A stretch of 64,000 nt of DNA from an uncultured Polaribacter sp. (GCF_947503875.1 NZ_CANNFH010000005.1:248001-312000), one strand, 5' to 3'; shown: positions 26,383-35,330, counted from the stretch's first letter. Translations and numbers: made by a program. The notes: generated from the letters alone by a model not told the origin.

Positions 26383-27354
26383 TTGGATATTTTACATTAT
26401 CAAAAAGAATTTTTGACCTACTTAGAGTCGGAAAAATGGATTCAAGAACCAAAAAATTTATATGAACCCGTAGATTATATTTTAAAGTTAGGCGGCAAAC
26501 GAATTCGTCCCGTTTTAACCTTAATGGCCGCAGATATTTTTTCTGGAGGTTTCCAAAATGCTTTACCTGCTGCATTAGCAGTAGAGGTTTTTCATAATTT
26601 CACTTTGGTGCATGATGATATTATGGATGCTGCGCCTTTAAGAAGAGGTAAAGAAACAGTTCATGAAAAATGGAACATAAATACAGGGATACTTTCTGGC
26701 GATGCAATGTTGATTTTAGCCTACCAGTATTTTGAAAATTATGAGCCAATTGTTTTTCAAAAATTAGCAAAATTGTTTAGTAAAACAGCCTTAGAAGTTT
26801 GCGATGGCCAACAATTAGATGTTGATTTTGAAACTAGAAACGATGTTACGATTGACGAATATATTAATATGATTCGTTTAAAAACATCTGTTTTAGTGGC
26901 TGCTGCCTTAAAAATGGGTGCAATTGTTGCTGAAACTTCAGATGAAAACGCCAACTTAATTTATGATTTTGGCTTAAACTTAGGTTTAGCATTTCAACTG
27001 CAAGACGACTTTTTAGATACGTTTGGTGATCCAGAAACTTTTGGCAAGCAAGTAGGAGGAGATATTATAGAAAATAAAAAGACCTATTTGTACTTAAAAG
27101 CCTTAGAAGTAGCTAATGAGGAAGATAGAGGGAAATTAAAGTATTTATACAGGAAAAAATTGAAAGAAAACACCGTTAAAATTGCCGATGTTAGACGTCT
27201 TTTTGAGTTAAATGATATTCCTATTTTAGTTAAAAATAAAATAGAAGAATATACAGAGAAAGCCTTTGGTAAGTTAGCTAAAATGGATGTTTCTGAAGAA
27301 AGTAAAACTAACTTAAAAAACTTTGGTTTGTGGCTAATGAATAGATCTGTGTAA
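26383..27354 (+). CDS. polyprenyl diphosphate synthase
   Basis: An all-helical trans-prenyltransferase that extends allylic diphosphates with IPP, making FPP/GGPP or a longer chain for quinones. Both aspartate-rich motifs are present (VHDDIMD near residue 85 and LQDDFLD near 210), together with GGKRIRPVL. At 323 residues it fits the family. The start is the TTG at 26383; the next in-frame ATG lies within a conserved segment. Two large residues (HNF) precede the first DDxxD, which limits chain-length prediction by eye. Confidence 0.93.
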   Translation: MDILHYQKEFLTYLESEKWIQEPKNLYEPVDYILKLGGKRIRPVLTLMAADIFSGGFQNALPAALAVEVFHNFTLVHDDIMDAAPLRRGKETVHEKWNINTGILSGDAMLILAYQYFENYEPIVFQKLAKLFSKTALEVCDGQQLDVDFETRNDVTIDEYINMIRLKTSVLVAAALKMGAIVAETSDENANLIYDFGLNLGLAFQLQDDFLDTFGDPETFGKQVGGDIIENKKTYLYLKALEVANEEDRGKLKYLYRKKLKENTVKIADVRRLFELNDIPILVKNKIEEYTEKAFGKLAKMDVSEESKTNLKNFGLWLMNRSV

Positions 27355-27414
27355 GTTTTTTGTTTTTTGTTGGCATATTTTAAAATAAGTATTACATTTG
27401 CACCCAATAATTTT

Positions 27415-27488
27415 GGTCCCATAGCTCAGTTGGTTAGAGCACCTGACTCATAATCAGGTGGTCCTTGGTTCGAGCCCAAGTGGGACCA
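27415..27488 (+). tRNA. tRNA with CAT anticodon (Met, or Ile2)
   Basis: A full cloverleaf: acceptor GGTCCCA/TGGGACC, D-arm GCTC-AGTTGGTTA-GAGC, anticodon arm CCTGA-CTCATAA-TCAGG, T-arm CTTGG-TTCGAGC-CCAAG, discriminator A. CCA is not encoded. A promoter TACATTTG at 27393-27400 precedes it. An elongator Met tRNA and a lysidine-modified Ile2 tRNA share this anticodon. It is not an initiator type, since the three G-C pairs below the anticodon loop are absent. Confidence 0.95.
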
Positions 27489-27629
27489 CTTTATTTCTCA
27501 CTTTTTTTGTTGCATTACAGTAGGTTTTTTCAAGTTAATTATTTGAATTTACTATTTTTTATGATAAAAAAAACATATATTTGTTGACGAAAATCAAATT
27601 TTAAATATTTTATTCTGGGGAGAAATAAA

Positions 27630-27809
27630 ATGATGAAAAAAAGATTGTTAACACTGGTATTAGTGTTTTTTTTCGGTTCTACTTTTTACGTACAGGCTCA
27701 AGGGCCACCAGTACCACCACCGCCACCACCTGGTTTGCCAATAAACTTTGGCTTCTTATTCTTAATGATTGCAGGTTTAGTTTATGGAGTTAGAGTCTCA
27801 AATAAATAA
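27630..27809 (+). CDS. small exported proline-rich protein with PID-CTERM-like tail (59 aa)
   Basis: MMKKRLLTLVLVFFFGSTFY then VQAQ is a signal peptide. A Pro-rich linker follows (GPPVPP and on to PPPG). The end reads GLPINFGFLFLMIAGLVYGV then RVSNK: a short motif, a hydrophobic helix and a basic tail. This matches what I know of the PID-CTERM tail of Bacteroidota (PPPPGLPIDxG..., helix, YG+K), here with PIN for PID. Almost nothing but signal, linker and tail is present. TATATTTG at 27576-27583 is a good promoter element. The processing enzyme is not in the window. Confidence 0.7.
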   Translation: MMKKRLLTLVLVFFFGSTFYVQAQGPPVPPPPPPGLPINFGFLFLMIAGLVYGVRVSNK

Positions 27810-27811
27810 AT

Positions 27812-28396
27812 TTATTGTTTAGTTAACCTACTTACATACTTTCCTATTACATCAAATTCTAAATTAACAATTGAATTTACTTTTAAAAATTTAAATACTG
27901 TATTGTTCAAGGTGTAAGGTATAATAGCAACACTAAATTTATTTTCTTTAGAGTTTACAACAGTTAAGCTAACACCATTTACTGTAATAGAACCTTTTTC
28001 TATGGTAACATTGTTGTTGTTAGAGTTATATGTAAAGGTAAACAGAGTACTTCCATCTTGATTTTCTATTGCTGTGCAAATCCCGGTTTCGTCTACATGC
28101 CCCTGTACAAGATGGCCATCTAGTCTGTCGCCTAACTTCATACCACGCTCTAAATTCACCCGATCTCCTAAATTTAGATTGCCAATATTTGTTTTGTCGA
28201 GTGTTTCTTTTATAGCGGTTACAGTGTATTCATCTTTATCTATAACAACAACAGTTAAACAAACTCCATTATGAGCAACACTTTGATCTATTTTAAGTTC
28301 TTGTGTAAAATTACTTTTTACTGTTAAGTGAAGGTTTTCTTGTTCTTTTCTCTTGTTTGTAATTTCGCCAAGTGATTCTATAATTCCTGTAAACAT
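27812..28396 (-). CDS. ribE: riboflavin synthase, alpha subunit
   Basis: It dismutates two 6,7-dimethyl-8-ribityllumazines to riboflavin. The start MFTGIIESLGEI is diagnostic. The two lumazine-binding repeats are visible (SVAHNGVCLTVV with GHLVQGHVDETG; KGSITVNGVSLTVV in the second). Length is 194 aa. It diverges from pdxA with only a 57-base gap; no FMN riboswitch is seen in that gap. Confidence 0.96.
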   Translation of the reverse strand: MFTGIIESLGEITNKRKEQENLHLTVKSNFTQELKIDQSVAHNGVCLTVVVIDKDEYTVTAIKETLDKTNIGNLNLGDRVNLERGMKLGDRLDGHLVQGHVDETGICTAIENQDGSTLFTFTYNSNNNNVTIEKGSITVNGVSLTVVNSKENKFSVAIIPYTLNNTVFKFLKVNSIVNLEFDVIGKYVSRLTKQ

Positions 28397-28453
28397 TTCT
28401 TTAAATTTTAGTTACTTTTGTATCATATCAAAAATAAGAAGATTGCAAGAGTT

Positions 28454-29491
28454 ATGGCAGATAAAACTGATAAAATTATTGTAGGAATATCTATAGGAGA
28501 TTTAAATGGTATTGGCATAGAAGTAATTCTAAAAACATTTCAAGATAAAAGAATGTTAGATTTTTGTACTCCAGTATTGTTTGGTTCTACAAAAGTTGTA
28601 TTGTTTCACAAGAAAGCTTTAAATGTAGATGTTACAGTTAATAGTATTACAGACTTAAAGCAGCTAAACCACCAAAAAATTAATGTTTTAAACATCTGGA
28701 AAGAAGATGTACCTGTAGAGTTGGGTAAGGCTACAAAGCAATCTGGCGAATATGCCGCAAAATCTTTAGAGTATGCGGTTAATTGTTTAAAAGATAAAAC
28801 TGTAGATGTTTTAGTAACAGCGCCTATACACAAAGAAACCATACAATCAGACGTATTTAATTATCCAGGTCACACAGAATTTTTAGAAGATAGATTAGCC
28901 GGTAAAAGTTTAATGATTTTAATGACTAATCAATTAAGAATAGGTTTAATAACCGGGCATATACCAATTTCTAAAGTAGCAGAGACCGTTACCGAAGACT
29001 TGATAACAGAAAAGGTAAATACAATGCATGCAACATTGCAAAAAGATTTTGCTGTTGTTAAGCCAAAAATTGCAATTTTAGGGTTGAATCCGCATTGCGG
29101 AGATAATGGAGTAATAGGAAAAGAAGATGATGCTATCGTAAAACCTACAGTAAATAAAATAAGAGAAGCAGGTAAATTAGTTTTTGGTCCTTACGCTGCA
29201 GATGGCTTTTTTGGCTCAGAAACATACAAGCAGTTTGATGGAGTGTTGGCTACTTATCACGATCAAGGTTTAGCGCCTTTTAAAGCGTTGTCTTTTGGTA
29301 ATGGTGTTAATTTTACAGCGGGTTTAAGTCATATTAGAACATCACCAGATCATGGAACAGGATTTGATATTGCTGGAAAAAATTCGGCAAATCCTTCTTC
29401 TTTTAAGGAAGCTTTATTTAGCGCCTTAAAGATTTTTAAAACAAGAAAAGAGTATAAATTACTATCGAAAAATAAGCTGAAAACGAAATAA
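28454..29491 (+). CDS. pdxA: 4-hydroxythreonine-4-phosphate dehydrogenase
   Basis: It oxidises 4-phosphohydroxy-L-threonine on the route to pyridoxal 5'-phosphate, using NAD. Metal and substrate motifs are present: ISIGDLNGIG at the start, VTAPIHKETIQ, FNYPGHTEFLED, LNPHCGDNG, TYHDQGLAPFKAL and RTSPDHGTGFDIAG. The family's GDPAG is GDLNG here, as is usual in Bacteroidota as I recall. The ATG at 28454 is chosen; an upstream TTG at 28418 falls inside the promoter element TACTTTTG (28413-28420) and so cannot be the start. Confidence 0.95.
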   Translation: MADKTDKIIVGISIGDLNGIGIEVILKTFQDKRMLDFCTPVLFGSTKVVLFHKKALNVDVTVNSITDLKQLNHQKINVLNIWKEDVPVELGKATKQSGEYAAKSLEYAVNCLKDKTVDVLVTAPIHKETIQSDVFNYPGHTEFLEDRLAGKSLMILMTNQLRIGLITGHIPISKVAETVTEDLITEKVNTMHATLQKDFAVVKPKIAILGLNPHCGDNGVIGKEDDAIVKPTVNKIREAGKLVFGPYAADGFFGSETYKQFDGVLATYHDQGLAPFKALSFGNGVNFTAGLSHIRTSPDHGTGFDIAGKNSANPSSFKEALFSALKIFKTRKEYKLLSKNKLKTK

Positions 29492-29575
29492 AAATAAAAT
29501 ATGCTCTTTTTTTTATAGAAAAGAGTGTATAAACACAAATTTTTATATCTTTGCACGCTCAATTGATGTTTGATA

Positions 29576-30118
29576 ATGAAACACTTGAAACAATTCAACA
29601 TACCGTTTGTAGGATTAAAGGAAGGTAAACATTTGTTTGAATACACCATTGATAATACGTTCTTTAAGATATATAATTATGAAGAGTTTGATAAATCTTC
29701 ATTAAATGTACAATTAGATTTTGTAAAAAAAAGTACCTTTTTTGAATTGGTTTTTGCAGTATCTGGTTCAGTAAACGTGCCATGTGACGTTACCAATGTA
29801 AATTTTGATTTAGAAATCACATCAGAATTACCATTAGTAGTAAAGTTTGGCCCAGAATTTAATGACGATAATGAAGAGATTCTAATCTTACCTCATGAGG
29901 CATATCAATTTAATGTAGCACAATTTATTTATGAAATGATTGTGTTAGCAGTTCCAAATAAAAGAGTACATCCTAAGGTTTTAGATGGTACAATGGAATC
30001 TGAAGCATTAAACAAATTACAAGAATTACAAATTAATAAAGATAAATTTGTTGCAGAAAAAGCAACAGACCCAAGGTGGGATAAATTAAAGAATTTAATA
30101 ACAGAAAAAAAGAGATAA
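29576..30118 (+). CDS. DUF177 / YceD family protein
   Basis: A roughly 180-residue protein of the family encoded directly before rpmF in most bacteria; E. coli YceD has been linked to 23S rRNA processing. Features seen are the beta-rich N-terminal half, the [12 protein letters not shown] segment (one of the usual cysteines kept), the central acidic [13 protein letters not shown], and the end [11 protein letters not shown] typical of the family. A promoter TATCTTTG is at 29546-29553. The L32 start follows its stop by 1 base. Confidence 0.9.
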   Translation: MKHLKQFNIPFVGLKEGKHLFEYTIDNTFFKIYNYEEFDKSSLNVQLDFVKKSTFFELVFAVSGSVNVPCDVTNVNFDLEITSELPLVVKFGPEFNDDNEEILILPHEAYQFNVAQFIYEMIVLAVPNKRVHPKVLDGTMESEALNKLQELQINKDKFVAEKATDPRWDKLKNLITEKKR

Positions 30119-30119
30119 A

Positions 30120-30314
30120 ATGGCACATCCTAAAAGAAAAATATCTAAAACAAGAAGAGATAAAAGGAGAACACATTATAAAGCTGCTGCACAACAGATT
30201 GCTACAGATCCTACAACAGGTGAAGCACATTTATACCACAGAGCACATTGGCACGAAGGTAAATTATATTACAGAGGTCAAATAGTTTTAGAATCTGCTG
30301 TCGCAGAAGCATAA
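30120..30314 (+). CDS. rpmF: 50S ribosomal protein L32
   Basis: A 64-residue ribosomal protein with the invariant start [20 protein letters not shown]. It contains no cysteine, so it is the zinc-independent form; zinc-binding L32 has two CxxC-like pairs. It is co-transcribed with the DUF177 gene and ahead of the lipid genes, the classic yceD-rpmF-fabH order that couples ribosome and membrane synthesis. Confidence 0.97.
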   Translation: MAHPKRKISKTRRDKRRTHYKAAAQQIATDPTTGEAHLYHRAHWHEGKLYYRGQIVLESAVAEA

Positions 30315-30334
30315 ACCCAATTTTACTAAACATG

Positions 30335-30362
30335 AAAAACCCTCATTTTTGAGGGTTTTTTT
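30335..30362 (+). terminator. rho-independent terminator after rpmF
   Basis: The stem AAACCCTC/GAGGGTTT with a five-base loop is followed by a T-run, 20 bases after the rpmF stop. It separates rpmF from fabH, so fabH probably also has its own promoter. Confidence 0.88.
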
Positions 30363-30468
30363 GCGTTTTTAAGTCAAAATTCATTGTTTTTGATAACTTT
30401 TAGTCGAAAAAGTGAAATAATTTTCATTTCTTTGACTTTCCTTAACGCTAGGATAATACATAATAATT

Positions 30469-31464
30469 ATGACTAAAATTACTGCTGCAATTTCAGCTGT
30501 AGGAAAATATGTTCCTGAGTACGTTCTAACAAATAAAGAATTAGAGACTTACGTAGATACTAATGACGAATGGATCACTTCTAGAACAGGAATAAAAGAA
30601 AGAAGAATTTTAAAAGGAGAAGGCCTAGGTACTTCTTACATGGCCATAAAAGCTTCTGAAGACTTAATTCAAAAAAGAAATTTAGACCCTAAAGAAATAG
30701 ACCTAGTTATAGTGGCTACTGCTACACCAGATTTACTTGTAGCTTCTACAGCAGCATACGTGGCTTCTGAGATAGGAGCAGTAAATGCTTTTGCATATGA
30801 TTTGCAAGCAGCATGCTCAAGTTTTCTATATGGTATGTCTACAGCTGCAAGCTATATTGAATCGGGTAGATATACAAAAGTTTTGGTGATAGGAGCAGAT
30901 AAAATGTCTTCTATTATAGACTATAAAGACAGGGCAACCTGTATTATTTTTGGAGATGGTGCAGGAGCAGCGTTATTTGAGCCGAGTTTAGAAGGTTTGG
31001 GCTTGCAAGATGAATATTTAAGAAGCGATGGTGTAGGAAGAGATTTTTTAAGAATAGAAGCAGGAGGTTCTATTATGCCTCCAACCCAAGAAACTGTAGC
31101 AAATAAAAAACATTACGTATATCAAGAAGGTAAAACGGTCTTTAAATATGCGGTTTCTAATATGGCAGATGTCGCAGAAAAAATGTTAACTAGAAATAAC
31201 TTAACAGAACCAGATATTCAGTGGTTAGTTGCGCATCAAGCAAATAAAAGAATAATTGAGGCTACAGCAAATAGAGTAGGGGTTTCATCAGAAAAAGTTA
31301 TGATGAACATTCAAAGATACGGAAATACAACATCTGCAACTTTACCATTGTTATTGGCAGATTATGAAAAAGAATTAAAAAAAGGAGATAATTTAATTTT
31401 TGCTGCGTTTGGTGGTGGTTTCACTTGGGGAGCTGCTTATTTAAAATGGGCATATAATTCATAA
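30469..31464 (+). CDS. fabH: beta-ketoacyl-ACP synthase III
   Basis: It starts fatty-acid synthesis by condensing acetyl-CoA with malonyl-ACP. The catalytic triad is visible: Cys in QAACSSFLYGM (near 113), His in WLVAHQANKRI (near 255), Asn in RYGNTTSATLPLLL (near 285). NDEWITSRTGIKERR near the start and GGGFTWGAAYLKW at the end are family signatures. It is 331 residues and followed at 27 bases by accB, so the start and elongation-precursor steps are together. Confidence 0.97.
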   Translation: MTKITAAISAVGKYVPEYVLTNKELETYVDTNDEWITSRTGIKERRILKGEGLGTSYMAIKASEDLIQKRNLDPKEIDLVIVATATPDLLVASTAAYVASEIGAVNAFAYDLQAACSSFLYGMSTAASYIESGRYTKVLVIGADKMSSIIDYKDRATCIIFGDGAGAALFEPSLEGLGLQDEYLRSDGVGRDFLRIEAGGSIMPPTQETVANKKHYVYQEGKTVFKYAVSNMADVAEKMLTRNNLTEPDIQWLVAHQANKRIIEATANRVGVSSEKVMMNIQRYGNTTSATLPLLLADYEKELKKGDNLIFAAFGGGFTWGAAYLKWAYNS

Positions 31465-31491
31465 ATACAAACAAACTAAATAATAAGAAAT

Positions 31492-31977
31492 ATGGATATT
31501 AAAGAAATTCAAAATCTTATAAAATTTGTAGCTAAATCTGGTGCAAGCGAGGTTAAGTTAGAAATGGAAGATATTAAACTTACTATTAAAACAGGTTCAG
31601 AAAAAACAGAAACAACTATAGTGCAAGCCGCTCCAATTCAGGGTGTGCCTCAGGTTCCAGCACCTATAATGCCAGCCCAGCCAGTGGCAGAAACAACTTC
31701 AACTCCTGCCAGTAAAGAAGCTTCTGAAAATTCAAAATATGTAACTATTAAATCTCCTATTATTGGTACATTTTATAGAAAGCCTGCTCCAGACAAACCT
31801 AATTTCGTAGAAGTAGGTACAGAAGTAGGTCTTGGAGATACAGTTTGTGTTATTGAGGCAATGAAACTGTTTAATGAAATCGAATCTGAAATTTCAGGAA
31901 AAATCGTTAAGGTATTAGTAGACGATTCTACACCTGTAGAGTTTGATCAACCACTATTTTTAGTAGATCCATCATAA
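31492..31977 (+). CDS. accB: acetyl-CoA carboxylase biotin carboxyl carrier protein
   Basis: It carries biotin between the carboxylase and transferase parts of acetyl-CoA carboxylase. The biotinyl-lysine motif CVIEAMKLFNEI is near residue 127. The N-terminal helix (DIKEIQNLIKFVAKSGASEV) and a Pro/Ala-rich linker (about 48-75) precede the biotinyl domain. Length is 161 aa. accC follows. Confidence 0.97.
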   Translation: MDIKEIQNLIKFVAKSGASEVKLEMEDIKLTIKTGSEKTETTIVQAAPIQGVPQVPAPIMPAQPVAETTSTPASKEASENSKYVTIKSPIIGTFYRKPAPDKPNFVEVGTEVGLGDTVCVIEAMKLFNEIESEISGKIVKVLVDDSTPVEFDQPLFLVDPS

Positions 31978-32052
31978 TTAGAGTATAATTTTTAGAGTTT
32001 AGACATGTCTAACTCAAAACAAAAAACTTATCATTTTAAAAACTCTTAAATT

Positions 32053-33393
32053 ATGTTTAAAAAAATATTAATTGCCAACAGGGGAGAAATTGCACTACGT
32101 GTAATTAGAACTTGTAGAGAAATGGGTATTAAAACTGTGGCAGTGTATTCTACTGCAGATGCAGAGAGTTTGCACGTGAGGTTTGCAGATGAGGCAGTTT
32201 GTATTGGTCCTGCACCAAGTGCAGAATCGTACTTAAAGATGTCAAATATTATTGCCGCTGCAGAAATTACAAATGCAGATGCCATACACCCAGGTTATGG
32301 TTTTTTATCTGAAAACGCGAAATTTTCTAGACTTTGTGAAGAGCACAATATTAAGTTTATTGGAGCTACTGGAGAAATGATAGATCAAATGGGAGATAAG
32401 GCGAATGCTAAATCTACTATGATTGCTGCTGGTGTGCCTTGTGTACCAGGTAGTGAAGGCGTTATTGAAAATTTTGAGGAGTGCGAAAAATTAGCTGCAG
32501 AAACAGGTTATCCTGTAATGCTAAAAGCATCTGCTGGAGGCGGAGGTAAAGGTATGCGTGCTGTTTGGAAAGCTGAGGATTTAAAAGATGCTTGGGATTC
32601 TGCAAGGCAAGAATCTAAAGCTGCTTTTGGTAATGACGATATGTATATGGAAAAGCTTATTGAAGAGCCAAGACATATAGAAATTCAGATTATAGGGGAT
32701 TCTTTTGGTAAAGCATGTCATTTGTCGGAAAGAGATTGTTCTGTTCAGAGACGTCATCAAAAATTAACGGAAGAAACACCTTCTCCGTATATGACTGATA
32801 AGCTGAGAGAAGATATGGGGCAAGCGGCTGTAAAAGCTGCAGAATATATCAAATACGAAGGGGCAGGAACTGTTGAGTTTTTAGTAGATAAGCATAGAAA
32901 TTTTTACTTTATGGAGATGAATACTCGAATTCAAGTAGAGCACCCCATAACAGAAGAAGTTGTAAATTATGATTTAATTCGAGAGCAGATATTAGTGGCT
33001 GCAGGAATACCAATTTCTGGAAAAAACTACTATCCACAATTACATTCTATAGAATGCAGAATTAATGCAGAAGATCCTTTTAATGGTTTTAGACCAGCGC
33101 CTGGAAAAATAACAACTTTGCATACACCTGGAGGGCATGGAGTTAGAATGGATACACATGTATACGCAGGTTATATGATTCCGCCGAATTACGACTCTAT
33201 GATAGCCAAATTAATTGTTACTGCACAAACAAGAGAAGAGGCTATTAATAAAATGAAAAGAGCTTTAGATGAGTTTGTAATAGAAGGCGTTAAAACAACG
33301 ATACCATTTCATAGACAGTTAATGGAACACCCAGATTATGTTTCTGGTAACTATACAACTAAATTTATGGAAGACTTTGAAATGCAATCTTAG
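32053..33393 (+). CDS. accC: acetyl-CoA carboxylase, biotin carboxylase subunit
   Basis: It carboxylates the biotin of AccB using ATP and bicarbonate (ATP-grasp fold). The start [20 protein letters not shown] is diagnostic. Further motifs are [38 protein letters not shown] and [14 protein letters not shown]. The length of 446 matches the stand-alone subunit. The 75-base gap after accB holds the palindrome TTAGACATGTCTAA (31999-32012), of unknown meaning. Confidence 0.97.
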   Translation: MFKKILIANRGEIALRVIRTCREMGIKTVAVYSTADAESLHVRFADEAVCIGPAPSAESYLKMSNIIAAAEITNADAIHPGYGFLSENAKFSRLCEEHNIKFIGATGEMIDQMGDKANAKSTMIAAGVPCVPGSEGVIENFEECEKLAAETGYPVMLKASAGGGGKGMRAVWKAEDLKDAWDSARQESKAAFGNDDMYMEKLIEEPRHIEIQIIGDSFGKACHLSERDCSVQRRHQKLTEETPSPYMTDKLREDMGQAAVKAAEYIKYEGAGTVEFLVDKHRNFYFMEMNTRIQVEHPITEEVVNYDLIREQILVAAGIPISGKNYYPQLHSIECRINAEDPFNGFRPAPGKITTLHTPGGHGVRMDTHVYAGYMIPPNYDSMIAKLIVTAQTREEAINKMKRALDEFVIEGVKTTIPFHRQLMEHPDYVSGNYTTKFMEDFEMQS

Positions 33394-33419
33394 CATTTAT
33401 TGTGGAAAGAAATTTTAAA

Positions 33420-33452
33420 AAAAAGAGAATACAAAATGTATTCTCTTTTTTT
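33420..33452 (+). terminator. rho-independent terminator after accC
   Basis: The stem AGAGAATACA/TGTATTCTCT has a 3-base loop and is followed by a long T-run, 25 bases after accC. It closes the fabH-accB-accC unit. Confidence 0.9.
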
Positions 33453-33476
33453 TTTCTTTAACCTTTATTTAATTTT

Positions 33477-33926
33477 ATGAAGATTGACGGGATTGATAAA
33501 ATCATTATTAAAAGACTAATACAAGATGCTAGAACACCAATTTTAAGCATTGCAAGAGAAGTAGGGGTGTCAGGTGCAGCTATTCATCAAAGAGTTAAAA
33601 AGTTAGAAAAATCTAATTTAATAGCGGGCTATAAATTGGTGGTTAATCCTAAAGCTTTGGGATATACAACAACTGCTTTTGTAGGTATTTATTTAGATGC
33701 TACAAATCAGATAAAACCTACTGTAAAAAGATTAGAAGAAATACCAGAAGTAATTGAAAGTCATTATACAACAGGAAACTATGCACTTTTTGTAAAAATA
33801 CTATGTAAAAATAATTTAAGTTTAATGCATGTTTTAAACGAAAAAATACAAACAATAAAAGGAGTGTTAAGAACAGAAACTTTTATTTCTTTAGAACAAT
33901 ACACTAATCGTCAAATAAAAATCTAA
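33477..33926 (+). CDS. Lrp/AsnC family transcriptional regulator
   Basis: A 149-residue regulator with the N-terminal Lrp helix-turn-helix (DKIIIKRLIQDARTPILSIA followed by REVGVSGAAIHQRVKKLEK) and a C-terminal RAM ligand-binding domain (about 65-145). It probably senses an amino acid or metabolite. Its stop lies 4 bases before the Hpt protein's start, so the three genes to 34961 may form one unit. Confidence 0.93.
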   Translation: MKIDGIDKIIIKRLIQDARTPILSIAREVGVSGAAIHQRVKKLEKSNLIAGYKLVVNPKALGYTTTAFVGIYLDATNQIKPTVKRLEEIPEVIESHYTTGNYALFVKILCKNNLSLMHVLNEKIQTIKGVLRTETFISLEQYTNRQIKI

Positions 33927-33930
33927 AATT

Positions 33931-34263
33931 TTGGAAACCCCTAATCTAAGTTATATATCACAAATGTCTGGTGGAGATAAAGTGTTTGAACAAGAATTGT
34001 TACAAATTTTGAAATTAGAATTTCCAAAGGAACTCAAAGAGTTAAAATTAAATTTTAAGGCCAAAAATTTTGAAAAAGTTACTTTAGATATACATAAAAT
34101 AAAGCATAAAATAGGACTGCTAGGGATGGCAGATAGTTTGGAATTTGCTAGTAAAGTTGAATACGACATAAAGAAAGGTATTACAGAAGAATACGATGAT
34201 TTGTTATTAATTTTAGATAGAATAGCTGTATATTTATCCCATAAACAGCTAACCCTACTATGA
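33931..34263 (+). CDS. Hpt (histidine phosphotransfer) domain protein
   Basis: A 110-residue all-helical protein consisting of a single Hpt domain. The phospho-acceptor region is TLDIHKIKHKIGLLGMADSL (near 51-70), with HxxK-G spacing as in phosphorelay carriers. The start is TTG at 33931 or ATG at 33964. The stop overlaps the next gene's start by 4 bases (ATGA), which points to translational coupling. It would pass phosphate to the LytTR regulator; no sensor kinase is adjacent. Confidence 0.75.
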   Translation: METPNLSYISQMSGGDKVFEQELLQILKLEFPKELKELKLNFKAKNFEKVTLDIHKIKHKIGLLGMADSLEFASKVEYDIKKGITEEYDDLLLILDRIAVYLSHKQLTLL

Positions 34264-34961
34264 ATTGTATTGTTATAGATGACGATGCATCTGCTAGATT
34301 AATTATTAAGCAGATGTGTAAAAACACCTCCATACAGATTTTAGAAGACTTCTCATCAGCAATAGAAGCAATAAAATATTTAAATGCTAATGAAATAGAC
34401 GTTATTTTTTTAGACATACATATGCCTACTTTTTCAGGCTTCGATTTTATAAAAACCTTAAAAAATCCACCAAAAATTATTTTAACTACGTCCGATAAAA
34501 ATTTTGCTTTACAAGCGTTTGAGTTTGATTGTGTTGTAGATTATTTAGTAAAACCTATTGAGTTAAATAGATTTACAAAATCAGTAGAAAAATTATCTAA
34601 GTTTACTACAAAAGCAGTTGATGTGGTGACAAATAAAAAGCAAGAAGAAAGCAAATTTATATATGTAAATGTAGATAAAAGGCTAGTTAAATTAGATATA
34701 CCTAAGATACTATTAATAGAGGCAAACGGAGATTATATTAGTATTAAAACAGATGGTAAAAGCTATATAGTGCACTGTACACTTAAAAAAATAGAAGAAA
34801 AGCTACCCTCTGCTATTTTTTTAAAAGTTCACAGGTCGTATATTATTAATACATTAGAAATTATAGATATTGAAGATAACAGTGTGCTAATAAGAAAATA
34901 TGTTGTGCCAATTAGTAGGTCTAAGAAGGCTGAACTAATGGAAAGACTTAATTTATTGTAA
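34260..34961 (+). CDS. LytTR family response regulator
   Basis: A 233-residue cytosolic regulator. The receiver domain (1 to about 120) has the acidic pocket (VIDDDAS), the phospho-accepting aspartate in VIFLDIHMPTFSGF (near 54), Thr in LTTSDKN, and Lys in DYLVKPIE. A LytTR DNA-binding domain follows (about 137-233: LLIEANGDYISIKT, FLKVHRSYIINT). Such domains bind paired 9-bp direct repeats. It is coupled to the Hpt gene just upstream. Confidence 0.93.
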   Translation: MNCIVIDDDASARLIIKQMCKNTSIQILEDFSSAIEAIKYLNANEIDVIFLDIHMPTFSGFDFIKTLKNPPKIILTTSDKNFALQAFEFDCVVDYLVKPIELNRFTKSVEKLSKFTTKAVDVVTNKKQEESKFIYVNVDKRLVKLDIPKILLIEANGDYISIKTDGKSYIVHCTLKKIEEKLPSAIFLKVHRSYIINTLEIIDIEDNSVLIRKYVVPISRSKKAELMERLNLL

Positions 34962-35100
34962 CACATCACCATCTACGAAATACGTTAAATTGTAGAGAAT
35001 TTTGCACGGTTTATCGATTTTTTCTTAAAGTCGGCTTGTAATTATTCTACATTTACTTTATATTTATAGGTAAATACTGGTAATAGTTAGTAAAAATATA

Positions 35101-35142
35101 ATGGAAAATAATCAGAATTCGGGGGGATTTATCGATTATTAG
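35101..35142 (+). CDS. possible 13-residue mini-ORF (MENNQNSGGFIDY)
   Basis: A 13-codon frame runs from ATG 35101 to TAG 35142, and the stem of a strong terminator begins right after the stop. It is the only start-to-stop unit between the LytTR gene (ends 34961) and that terminator. Upstream, AT-rich DNA includes TTTATATTTATAGG. A peptide of this length cannot be judged from codon use. It may be a real leader or signal peptide, or chance. Confidence 0.3.
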   Translation: MENNQNSGGFIDY

Positions 35143-35176
35143 AAAGAGTTAAAACTTTATTGTTTTAGCTCTTTTG
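35143..35176 (+). terminator. rho-independent terminator after the Lrp-Hpt-LytTR unit
   Basis: AAAGAGTTAAAAC pairs with GTTTTAGCTCTTT (one G-U) around a 6-base loop, followed by TTTTG. It lies 180 bases beyond the LytTR stop and probably ends that operon. Confidence 0.85.
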
Positions 35177-35244
35177 CTTTTTGTTATAATCCCTTAAAGT
35201 ATGATACAAAAAAAAACCATAACAAATAAATGTTACGGTTTTAG

Positions 35245-35330
35245 TACTGAAGATGGGACTTGAACCCATACGAGCATTACTGCTCACTGGATTTTAAGTC
35301 CAGCGTGTCTACCAATTCCACCACTTCAGC
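35245..35330 (-). tRNA. tRNA-Leu (TAA)
   Basis: A class II tRNA of 86 nt with a long variable arm. Read on the minus strand, the acceptor is GCTGAAG, the anticodon loop CTTAAAA within GCTGGA/TCCAGT, the variable arm GAGCA-GTAA-TGCTC, and the T-loop TTCAAGT. It is third in a three-tRNA transcript. Confidence 0.95.

Noticed and set aside
28418..28453. TTG start extending pdxA by 12 codons
   Set aside because: The TTG lies inside the -7 promoter element TACTTTTG; the ATG at 28454 gives the usual N terminus.
32046..32285. Antisense frame over accC and similar long reverse frames over metK, sucA and the RND genes
   Set aside because: They lie wholly within strongly supported genes, have low-complexity Ser/Ile/Leu-rich translations and no promoter of their own.
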